From JANWHZ01 sp964527385 (GTDB taxonomy: Bacteria; Patescibacteriota; Saccharimonadia; Saccharimonadales; UBA4665): a stretch of 10,532 bases of DNA. Under the pieces are notes generated by a model, which made no database searches, was not told the DNA's origin, and was given only the letters and a program-made list of their open reading frames with translations. This document shows positions 1 through 5,044 of the stretch, piece after piece (the stretch's first letter is position 1; each line of letters opens with the position of its first letter). The stretch is from NCBI GenBank assembly GCA_964527385.1, contig CAZGPZ010000035.1:1-10532 (forward strand), given 5' to 3'. Both the position numbers and the translations under genes were made by a program.

Positions 1-58
1 CGAGCGAGTTCCGCAGCGCTTGTGGCGCTTCACAACGCCGCCCACGCGAACGGAGACG

Positions 59-99
59 GCCTTGATTTTTGCATACTTTTGCATCAAGGCAAAAGTATG
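59..99. repeat. Two overlapping inverted repeats in a gene-free stretch
   Basis: Positions 59-66 (GCCTTGAT) pair perfectly with 83-90 (ATCAAGGC) around a 16-nt loop. Positions 72-82 (CATACTTTTGC) pair perfectly over 11 bp with 89-99 (GCAAAAGTATG) around a 6-nt loop. The two pairings share 83-90 and 72-82, so only one hairpin can form at a time. The octamer TTTTGCAT also occurs twice (67-74 and 77-84). I see no convincing gene in 1-148. Frame 1 is open from the window edge to a TGA at 130-132, but that reading is driven by the repeat itself. The arrangement looks like a dispersed palindromic repeat or a remnant of one; the family is not identified. Confidence 0.6.
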
Positions 100-148
100 G
101 GGTCGCGTTCACGCCAGTGGGAATACACCTGAGATAGTAGAATAGTTA

Positions 149-177
149 TTGAAAAATATTAGCAATTCTAATAGAAT
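149..177 (+). promoter_or_regulatory. Sigma70-type promoter of the toxin-antitoxin operon, leaderless geometry
   Basis: The -35 box TTGAAA (149-154) is separated by exactly 17 nt from the -10 box TAGAAT (172-177). Only 6 nt lie between the -10 box and the antitoxin ATG at 184, so initiation at the usual distance would begin the transcript at or within a base of the start codon. No Shine-Dalgarno sequence is present between them. This is the best-matching promoter in the window. Confidence 0.75.
157..177. promoter_or_regulatory. Putative antitoxin operator overlapping the -10 box
   Basis: Two nested inverted repeats lie here. ATTCTA (165-170) and TAGAAT (172-177) form a perfect 13-bp palindrome with one central base, and its right arm is the -10 box. 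TATTAG (157-162) and CTAATA (168-173) form a second 6-bp inverted repeat with a 5-nt centre. A further TAGAAT lies at 138-143. Ribbon-helix-helix antitoxins commonly repress their own operons by binding short palindromes of this kind. Assigning this site to the adjacent antitoxin is inference. Confidence 0.5.
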
Positions 178-183
178 ACAATT

Positions 184-408
184 ATGAAAACAGTAAGCTT
201 TTCTCTCGACGAAGAAACGGAGCGTGGCATTGACGCTATTGCCAAGCAAGCAAAGATGTCGCGAAGCGATGTTGTGCGTTCGATGTACGCGCGGTTGAAA
301 CTTGAGAAGACATTCGAAGAAATGCAGGCGCAGGCTGCACCCATGTTGGACAGATTAGGGCTACAAACCGAGGACGCTATCGCAGCCTATGGCAAGGCCG
401 AATCTTAA
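184..408 (+). CDS. Ribbon-helix-helix (CopG/Arc-like) antitoxin
   Basis: This 74-residue protein is probably the antitoxin of a type II toxin-antitoxin pair: a dimeric DNA-binding protein that neutralises the PIN nuclease encoded next and represses its own promoter. Residues 2-8 (KTVSFSL) look like the DNA-contacting beta strand. They are followed by two helices containing the typical SRSDVVRSM turn-helix segment at about 26-34. The remaining 40 or so residues form an acidic, helical tail of the sort that wraps the toxin. The ATG is chosen because it lies 6 nt after a consensus-like -10 box and leaves no room for a longer protein. The gene overlaps the toxin by 20 nt, the usual antitoxin-first arrangement. 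Exact subfamily is not assigned. Confidence 0.82.
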   Translation: MKTVSFSLDEETERGIDAIAKQAKMSRSDVVRSMYARLKLEKTFEEMQAQAAPMLDRLGLQTEDAIAAYGKAES

Positions 409-805
409 AATCGTGCCAGATACCGGATTTTACCTCGCTGCCATACTGAAAGACGGGTATGCTCGCAGCTATATGCTCGGCAAAGGCACGAAGTTCCTGG
501 GGTATGAGCTTATTTCATCGGAAGCAATCTTGCTGGAGGTGCAGAACAAACTTGAGGAAAAGTTTGGCTTCGACCGGCGGCAAGCCGTCCAGGTGATACT
601 TGATATCCGCAAAGTCGCCAAGATTGTACATCCTGTGGTTAAGGTGATGGTTGCTCGTGACAGTGGCGACGACAAAATTGTTGAATGCGCGTTGGAGGCG
701 CAAGCTGACATCATTGTCTCGTTCGACCAGGATTTGCTTGTGCTCAAAGAATATCAGGGGATTAAGATGGTTCACCCCTCCATGCTCCAATATCTTTTTC
801 GGTAG
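389..805 (+). CDS. PIN-domain ribonuclease toxin (COG1569-like)
   Basis: The 138-residue protein has the layout of a PIN-domain toxin, a Mg-dependent endoribonuclease that cleaves RNA when not bound by its antitoxin. Visible acidic active-site candidates are D11 in VPDTGFYLAAIL, E50 in AILLEVQNKL, D95 in SGDDKIVECAL and D113 in ADIIVSFDQDLLVL. The last two blocks are the pattern typical of the COG1569 'putative toxin component, PIN family' group. The usual DTN at the first motif reads DTG here, so the polar Asn is replaced by Gly, which might lower activity. The start ATG lies inside the antitoxin gene in another frame, and no Shine-Dalgarno sequence precedes it, so translational coupling is likely. 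The RNA target cannot be read from sequence. Confidence 0.8.
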   Translation: MARPNLKIVPDTGFYLAAILKDGYARSYMLGKGTKFLGYELISSEAILLEVQNKLEEKFGFDRRQAVQVILDIRKVAKIVHPVVKVMVARDSGDDKIVECALEAQADIIVSFDQDLLVLKEYQGIKMVHPSMLQYLFR

Positions 806-816
806 CATGCGAGGCA

Positions 817-845
817 TTCACTTAACAGAGTATATTTGCTAAAAT
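817..845 (+). promoter_or_regulatory. Promoter of mnmA with a start codon almost at the transcription start
   Basis: TTCACT (817-822), a 17-nt spacer (823-839) and TAAAAT (840-845) form a good sigma70-type promoter. The mnmA ATG follows 9 nt after the -10 box, so any leader would be only about 2-4 nt. No Shine-Dalgarno sequence lies between the -10 box and the ATG. It starts 12 nt after the toxin stop codon, so mnmA is probably transcribed separately from the toxin-antitoxin pair. Confidence 0.6.
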
Positions 846-854
846 ATAGAGTAT

Positions 855-1907
855 ATGGCAAAGAAAGCTAAAGTATTCGTTGGTATGTCTGGCGGCGTGG
901 ATTCGTCGGTCACTGCTGCTTTGCTGAAGGATCAGGGCTACGACGTCACCGGCGTGTACATGAAGAACTGGAGCCAGGACCTGCCCGGCATGGTGTGCCC
1001 ATGGAAAGAAGATTACCAGGATGCCAAGCGTGTCGCCGTGCAGCTCGGCATTCCGTTCAAAATGTATGACTTCGAAACCGAGTACCGCCAGCGGGTCGTT
1101 GACTATATGGTCCGCGAATACCAAGCTGGGCGGACGCCGAACCCGGACATTATGTGCAACCAAGAAGTGAAATTCGGCATTTTCCTAGACACGGCGCTAG
1201 CTGATGGAGCGGATATGATCGCGACCGGCCATTATGCGCGCGTGCAGGACGGGCAATTGCTGATCGCGAAGAATACCGAAAAAGACCAGACGTATTTCCT
1301 CTACCGTGTCGGCGAGGACGCGCTCAAGCATGCGCTCATGCCTATTGGCGAGTTCAAAACTAAAGCCGAGGTCCGCGCGGTAGCCAAGAAGTATGGCCTC
1401 GCAACTGCCGGGAAGAAAGACAGCCAAGGCATTTGTTTCGTCGGCAAAGTTGGCATCAAAGACTTTCTGCTCTATGAACTAGGCGAGCAGCCACATGGGA
1501 ATATCGTCGACGATGCCGGCAAGGTAATCGGCGAACATGACGGCGCGATTTTCTATACCATCGGGCAGCGCCACGGGCTAAATATCGGGGGCGGGCTGCC
1601 GTATTATGTCACCGGCAAAGACGTTGCGAAGAACGAAATCTACGTGACGCGCGACCTGGATGGCCAAAATCTTTGGCGCAGTGAGCTGAATATAACTGAC
1701 CTACATTGGATTAACGAGCCACCCGAAGCGGGCAAAACATACCAAATCCGCGTCCGTTATCGTGCACCGTTGGTGCCTGGCAAGATCGTGGTCGATGGCA
1801 AAAAGGCAAAGGTGATTCTGGACGAAGATGTCCGTGCCGTTACGCCCGGCCAGTCGGCAGTCATGTACGACAGCGACCGGGTTGCTGGCGGCGGTATTGT
1901 CGCCTAA
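855..1907 (+). CDS. mnmA: tRNA-specific 2-thiouridylase MnmA
   Basis: MnmA thiolates U34 of the Lys, Glu and Gln tRNAs in the cytoplasm: it adenylates the uridine with ATP and transfers persulfide sulfur supplied by a desulfurase relay. The 350-residue length is normal. The PP-loop ATP site is at residues 10-18 (GMSGGVDSS). The two catalytic cysteines are C101 in NPDIMCNQEVKFG and C194 in DSQGICFVG. The conserved block FYTIGQRHGL spans 233-242 in the central domain, and a C-terminal beta-barrel with RVRYRAP (299-305) follows. All key residues are intact. The start is fixed by the N-terminal PP-loop and by the promoter just upstream. Its stop codon interlocks with that of the minus-strand gene 1904-2191. 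No desulfurase gene is visible in the window. Confidence 0.97.
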   Translation: MAKKAKVFVGMSGGVDSSVTAALLKDQGYDVTGVYMKNWSQDLPGMVCPWKEDYQDAKRVAVQLGIPFKMYDFETEYRQRVVDYMVREYQAGRTPNPDIMCNQEVKFGIFLDTALADGADMIATGHYARVQDGQLLIAKNTEKDQTYFLYRVGEDALKHALMPIGEFKTKAEVRAVAKKYGLATAGKKDSQGICFVGKVGIKDFLLYELGEQPHGNIVDDAGKVIGEHDGAIFYTIGQRHGLNIGGGLPYYVTGKDVAKNEIYVTRDLDGQNLWRSELNITDLHWINEPPEAGKTYQIRVRYRAPLVPGKIVVDGKKAKVILDEDVRAVTPGQSAVMYDSDRVAGGGIVA

Positions 1908-2191
1908 GCCTCGGCTATCCGGGCACGAACCAATAACTTCGCTATACCCATGGCATACATCGCTGTGATGGCTTCTGTCGGCGTGGCGCTGACACTTCGT
2001 TCCAGAGGATTGTCCGGCGTTGTGTAAGTGATAGTGCAGCCTGGTTCCGAAGGATTGGCACTGTCATCAAAGCCTACGAGCTTAATCAGTTCGGGGTGTG
2101 GCGCCCATACACTGCCAGCTTCGACGTATGCTTCGAGCTGTGCCGCCAATTCTGGCGGGTAGGGTGGTACGGGGAAGCGTAGTCTGTTCAC
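1904..2191 (-). CDS. Hypothetical protein, 95 residues, probable GTG start
   Basis: I do not recognise this family. The open frame extends upstream to 2404, but that part overlaps the neighbouring same-strand gene in another frame and reads like shadow sequence (rich in Cys, Arg, Ser and Thr). The coding character begins at a GTG at 2191, giving a protein that opens NRLRFPVPPYPPELAAQLEAY. It then shows an acidic, proline-containing middle and a helical C-terminus (TEAITAMYAMGIAKLLVRAR). There is no membrane segment or signal peptide. A possible -10 box (TATAGT on the minus strand, 2206-2201) lies 9 nt before the GTG. The stop TAG (1906-1904) overlaps the mnmA stop TAA tail to tail. The start is less certain than the frame. 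Confidence 0.55.
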   Translation of the reverse strand: MNRLRFPVPPYPPELAAQLEAYVEAGSVWAPHPELIKLVGFDDSANPSEPGCTITYTTPDNPLERSVSATPTEAITAMYAMGIAKLLVRARIAEA

Positions 2192-2200
2192 GGGAGATAT

Positions 2201-2225
2201 ACTATACCATAAACCGCGCTGCCAA
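2201..2225 (-). promoter_or_regulatory. Possible promoter of the minus-strand gene 1904-2191
   Basis: On the minus strand, TTGGCA (2225-2220) is followed by TATAGT (2206-2201) after 13 nt, or by the overlapping TAGTAT (2204-2199) after 15 nt; both spacers are short. The GTG start follows TATAGT by 9 nt, the same offset seen for mnmA, and there is no Shine-Dalgarno sequence. The evidence is weak because the -35 spacing is poor. Confidence 0.3.
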
Positions 2226-2237
2226 CACCAGTTACGC

Positions 2238-2513
2238 CTAGTCGTTAGCTGGCTCGGGCGGCAGCAGGGATTCTTCGATGCCCGGGCCGCCATGAACGAA
2301 GTCGTCGTGCTGCATGCGCCCCAACGCATAGCAGGCAACCGATCTGGGCAAATGTGAAACCTGCCATGCGCCGTCTTCGGTATGCCAAAGGACGATGCAC
2401 TCATCGGCGGGATCGGCGCCTTCGCCGTCGGGAATACCCACGCTGTCTATCAAATGCCCCTTGTCGTCCCAGAAAGTGTTAGCGTTTGTGTCGGCAGGTC
2501 GTACTTCACCCAT
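2238..2513 (-). CDS. Hypothetical acidic protein, 91 residues
   Basis: I do not recognise the family. The frame stays open up to 2732, but the real start is almost certainly the ATG at 2513: on the minus strand it is preceded by AAAGGAG (2525-2519) with 5 nt spacing, one of the strongest ribosome-binding sites in the window. The sequence upstream of it runs antisense into alaS. The protein is acidic and soluble, starts MGEVRPADTNANTFWDDKGH, has a single Cys (C61) in SVACYALGRM, and ends in a proline/acid-rich tail. The middle (ECIVLWHTEDGAWQVSHL) looks like a short beta-rich segment. It lies 46 nt upstream of the other small minus-strand gene and diverges from alaS; a shared function cannot be claimed. 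Confidence 0.65.
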   Translation of the reverse strand: MGEVRPADTNANTFWDDKGHLIDSVGIPDGEGADPADECIVLWHTEDGAWQVSHLPRSVACYALGRMQHDDFVHGGPGIEESLLPPEPAND

Positions 2514-2529
2514 TTTCACTCCTTTGTTG

Positions 2530-2535
2530 TATAAT
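2530..2535 (+). promoter_or_regulatory. Probable -10 box for alaS in the divergent region
   Basis: A perfect TATAAT lies at 2530-2535. The best -35 candidate, TTCACC at 2505-2510, is 19 nt upstream, longer than ideal. A start near 2542 would give alaS a leader of about 100 nt. The same AT-rich patch reads TATATT on the minus strand (2538-2533) and may serve the divergent gene that starts at 2513, so the two promoters probably overlap. Confidence 0.45.
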
Positions 2536-2565
2536 ATAACAGATGATTTTAGTAATTGATGCCAG

Positions 2566-2592
2566 GTCTGTGCGCGCAGACGCCCTTGGGGC
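2566..2592 (+). other. Two small hairpins in the alaS leader
   Basis: GTCTG (2566-2570) pairs with CAGAC (2577-2581) around a 6-nt loop. Immediately after, GCCC (2582-2585) pairs with GGGC (2589-2592) around TTG, followed by a pyrimidine-rich run (ATTTCTCTTTCC, 2599-2610). The second hairpin plus the run is loosely terminator-like. No T-box sequence was found. A regulatory role is possible but unsupported. Confidence 0.25.
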
Positions 2593-2630
2593 TGCTTGAT
2601 TTCTCTTTCCCAAAAATTATCTGAATAATC

Positions 2631-2635
2631 AGGAG
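2631..2635 (+). promoter_or_regulatory. Ribosome-binding site of alaS
   Basis: AGGAG lies 7 nt before the ATG at 2643 and fixes that start. Its first bases also close a 4-bp hairpin CTGA-ATAA-TCAG (2621-2632), which is too weak to count as regulation on its own. Confidence 0.75.
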
Positions 2636-2642
2636 CTTCCCT

Positions 2643-4622
2643 ATGGACGCACAAACAATCCGCAAAAAATACCTTGAATTTATGGCCAGCAAAGGCCACA
2701 AAATAATTCCTCGTGCTTCGATCGTGCCGCAAAACGACCCGACAACACTATTCACTGGTTCCGGCATGCAGCCGCTGATCCCGTATTTGCTTGGCGAAGT
2801 TCACCCGTACGGCACTCGCCTGACCGATAGCCAGCCGTCGTTGCGCGCGCAGGACATTGAAGATATTGGCGACAACCGCCACACGACGTTTTTTGAAATG
2901 CTGGGGAACTGGAGCCTTGGCGACTACACGAAAAAAGACGAGATCGAGTGGATGTACGAATTCTTGATTCGCATCGTCGGGATCGACCCGAACCGATTCT
3001 ACGTATCATGTTTTATTGGTGCCCCCAAGTTCGATATCCCGCGTGACACTGAAGCTGCCGAATTGTGGCAAAAAGAATTTGCCAAGGATGGCATAGAAGC
3101 AGAAATTGTAGAGCTGGGCAGCGAAGAAGACGCCTACCAGCGCGGCATCAAACTGGACGAGCGGATTTTTTACTACGATGGTACCAAGAACTGGTGGAAC
3201 CGCGGCAAAACCAGCCCTGAGACAACGCCGGTTGGCGACCCGTGCGGGCCGGATTCGGAAATGTTCTACGATTTTGGCACGCCGCACGATCCAAAGTTTG
3301 GCGAAAATTGCCACCCCAACTGCGATTGCGGTCGGTTCATGGAAATTGGTAACAACGTCTTCATGACGTACCGCAAAATTGCTGAAGGCAAGTTCGAACC
3401 GCTGCCAAAGCCGAATATTGACCAGGGGTCCGGCCTTGAGCGTATTGCTGCCGCGGCTATTCATACACCCGACGTGTTTGAAATCAGCCTGATGAAGCCG
3501 ATTGTTGAGAAGCTGGAAGAACTGTCCGGCAAGAAGTACGAAAGCCACACCGAGAGCATGCGCGTGATTGCCGACCATTTGCGCGGCGCGACATTCTTGG
3601 CGGTAGATGGAGTAGTCCCGAGCAACAAAACCCAAGGCTATGTGATGCGCCGTTTGCTGCGCCGCGCCATCCGCTACGCGTTCGAGCTTGGCATCGAGCA
3701 GAATTTCCTGCAAGAAGTGGTGCCGATTATTGCCGACATGTTTGTCGACGACTACCCTGAGGTCAAAGCTGCGCGTGAAAACGTTATTGAAGTGCTGTCG
3801 CGCGAAGAGAGACTCTTCCGCCAGACGCTCCGCAAAGGCCTTCACGAGTTCGACAAATTGTTTGGCTCCCGTCATTCCGGGCTTGACCCGGAACCCAGTC
3901 AAAAAAAGGATTCAGTATTTACTGGATCCCCGATCGGGTCGGGGATGACGAACAACGGTGGTATGACGCATGGCGAGGCGATCTTTACCCTCTATGACAC
4001 CTATGGTTTCCCGGTTGAGTTAAGCGCTGAAGAAGCGTTCAAACGCGATATTGAGCTGGATGACAATTGGCGCGAACAGTTTGAGGCAAAAATGGCCGAG
4101 CAGCGCGAACGGTCGCAAACGGCTGCGAAGGGCATTTTCAAGGGCGGTTTGGCCGACCATTCGGAGACGGTGACCAAGTATCACACCGCAACGCACTTGA
4201 TGTACCAAGCACTCAAAAACGTGCTGGGAAAACATGTCATCCAGCGCGGGAGCAACATCACCGCTGAACGAACGCGCTTTGACTTCTCGCACCCTGACAA
4301 AGTGACCCAGGAGCAACTGGCTGAAGTCGAGAAAATCGTCAACGAACAAATCGAAAAAGATTGGCCGGTGAGCTGGCGCGAAGAAAATACGAAGGAAGCA
4401 TTGGCAAATGGCGTGTCCGGCGCCTTCGGCGACAAATACGGTGAAACGGTGAAGGTATACACTATCGGCGACCCGGATGGCGAGCACTATAGCCGCGAAA
4501 TCTGCGGCGGCCCGCACGTCACGCACACTGGCGTGCTGGGTGAAGGTGGCAAGCATTTCAAAATCCAAAAAGAAGAATCGTCATCTGCCGGCGTTCGCCG
4601 CATCAAAGCTGTGTTGGAGTAA
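2643..4622 (+). CDS. alaS: Alanyl-tRNA synthetase, reduced form lacking beta-barrel and C-Ala domains
   Basis: AlaRS charges tRNA-Ala and hydrolyses mischarged Ser- or Gly-tRNA-Ala. At 659 residues it is much shorter than the roughly 875 of E. coli. Class II catalytic motifs lie at the N-terminus (NDPTTLFTGSGMQP near 31-44; NRHTTFFEMLGNWSLGDY, 78-95; GSGLERIAAA, 262-271). Cysteines C201, C223, C227 and C229 (ENCHPNCDCGRF) may bind metal. The editing domain is intact in its zinc ligands, HTATH (514-518) and C621/H625 in CGGPH. The beta-barrel that normally separates the helical and editing domains is missing: residue 497 leads almost directly to HTATH. The protein stops right after SSSAGVRRIKAV, so the coiled coil and C-Ala are absent. 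Residues 410-436 come from a palindromic insertion. The start has a good ribosome-binding site. Confidence 0.96.
   Translation: MDAQTIRKKYLEFMASKGHKIIPRASIVPQNDPTTLFTGSGMQPLIPYLLGEVHPYGTRLTDSQPSLRAQDIEDIGDNRHTTFFEMLGNWSLGDYTKKDEIEWMYEFLIRIVGIDPNRFYVSCFIGAPKFDIPRDTEAAELWQKEFAKDGIEAEIVELGSEEDAYQRGIKLDERIFYYDGTKNWWNRGKTSPETTPVGDPCGPDSEMFYDFGTPHDPKFGENCHPNCDCGRFMEIGNNVFMTYRKIAEGKFEPLPKPNIDQGSGLERIAAAAIHTPDVFEISLMKPIVEKLEELSGKKYESHTESMRVIADHLRGATFLAVDGVVPSNKTQGYVMRRLLRRAIRYAFELGIEQNFLQEVVPIIADMFVDDYPEVKAARENVIEVLSREERLFRQTLRKGLHEFDKLFGSRHSGLDPEPSQKKDSVFTGSPIGSGMTNNGGMTHGEAIFTLYDTYGFPVELSAEEAFKRDIELDDNWREQFEAKMAEQRERSQTAAKGIFKGGLADHSETVTKYHTATHLMYQALKNVLGKHVIQRGSNITAERTRFDFSHPDKVTQEQLAEVEKIVNEQIEKDWPVSWREENTKEALANGVSGAFGDKYGETVKVYTIGDPDGEHYSREICGGPHVTHTGVLGEGGKHFKIQKEESSSAGVRRIKAVLE
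3870..3950 (+). mobile_element. 81-bp palindromic repeat inserted in frame in alaS (RPE/REP-like)
   Basis: The element runs from CGTCAT (3870-3875) to ATGACG (3945-3950), its inverted ends. Each half forms a perfect hairpin: TTCCGGG (3875-3881) with CCCGGAA (3887-3893), and ATCCCCGA (3926-3933) with TCGGGGAT (3939-3946). The first and last 30 nt are inverted copies at 21 of 30 positions, ending in CCAGT and its complement. Length is exactly 27 codons and it begins on a codon boundary (codon 410), so the frame is kept. It sits in the variable loop between KGLHEFDKLFG and the conserved GEAIFTLYDTYGFP. The repeat type (GTCATTCC... to ...GGGGATGACG) is widespread in bacteria and resembles Rickettsia palindromic elements. 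It encodes no transposase, so it would be non-autonomous. A second ATGACG lies at 3963-3968. Confidence 0.85.
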
Positions 4623-4623
4623 C

Positions 4624-5037
4624 ATGAAAATTTTTGTTGCCGCGTCGTATTCGTCAAAGGTTAATTACGATACGGGCGAAGTCTTCGCGGAATATAAGGC
4701 TTGGCTCGAAGACTTGCTTGGCCAGATTGAACGAGCAGGCCACGAAATTATTTGCTCGCTTCGTGAAGACAACTACCACATCAACGACGGCGACCCGGCC
4801 GGTGCATTCAAGCTCGATACCGAATCGATCAAAAATTCAGATGCACTTCTTGCGCTTTTGGATGGTCATATCTCAGCAGGCGTCCAGACAGAGGTTGGCT
4901 ATGCGCTTGCACTCGGCAAAAAAGTAATTCTGGCTCACAAACCCGAAGACAAATTAGCCTACATTAACGGTGCTATGGTCAAAGCCGGTTTAGCCCAGCA
5001 AGTTTTATTGCCGCTGGACTTGCAAAGCTTGCTATAG
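4624..5037 (+). CDS. Nucleoside 2-deoxyribosyltransferase-like protein
   Basis: This 137-residue protein has the fold pattern of the nucleoside 2-deoxyribosyltransferase / DNPH1 family (PF05014), enzymes that cleave or transfer the sugar of deoxynucleosides or deoxynucleotides. It starts with the strand KIFVAASYS. DTESIKNSDALLALLDGH (65-82) is the typical Asp-containing helix-strand block, and SAGVQTEVGYALALGKKVIL (84-103) carries the probable nucleophile E90 in the TEVGYA motif. Length fits the family. The frame runs upstream into alaS, but the start is set at ATG 4624, one nt after the alaS stop, with GGAG (4616-4619) 4 nt before it, implying coupled translation with alaS. Substrate cannot be told from sequence; nucleotide salvage or hydrolysis are both possible. 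Confidence 0.8.
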   Translation: MKIFVAASYSSKVNYDTGEVFAEYKAWLEDLLGQIERAGHEIICSLREDNYHINDGDPAGAFKLDTESIKNSDALLALLDGHISAGVQTEVGYALALGKKVILAHKPEDKLAYINGAMVKAGLAQQVLLPLDLQSLL

Positions 5038-5038
5038 T
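5033..5038 (+). promoter_or_regulatory. -10 box with leaderless geometry before gene 5045-5335
   Basis: TATAGT lies 6 nt before the ATG at 5045, overlapping the stop codon of the preceding gene. The nearest -35 candidate is TTGCCG (5008-5013) at 19 nt. There is no Shine-Dalgarno sequence in the 7-nt intergenic gap. This repeats the arrangement before the antitoxin gene. Confidence 0.5.
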
Positions 5039-5044
5039 TTAACC

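Noticed and set aside
1..132. Tail of a gene entering from the left edge (frame 1 open to TGA at 130-132)
   Set aside because: The reading passes through the inverted repeats, ends in TGA unlike the confident genes, and shows no recognisable domain.
2192..2404. Upstream extension of the 1904-2191 gene
   Set aside because: It overlaps the well-supported 2238-2513 gene on the same strand in another frame and reads as shadow sequence.
2542..2642. T-box riboswitch in front of alaS
   Set aside because: The leader is only about 100 nt and I found no T-box consensus or specifier-loop arrangement.
2514..2732. Upstream extension of the 2238-2513 gene
   Set aside because: It would run antisense into the start of alaS; a strong ribosome-binding site marks ATG 2513 instead.
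3006..3902. 298-codon minus-strand open frame antisense to alaS
   Set aside because: It lies wholly inside alaS opposite strongly conserved AlaRS motifs, has no ribosome-binding site, and its composition is that expected of a mirror frame.
4477..4623. Upstream extension of the deoxyribosyltransferase-like gene into alaS
   Set aside because: The family's first strand begins at ATG 4624, and GGAG sits correctly before that ATG; the extension is an alternate frame of the AlaRS editing domain.
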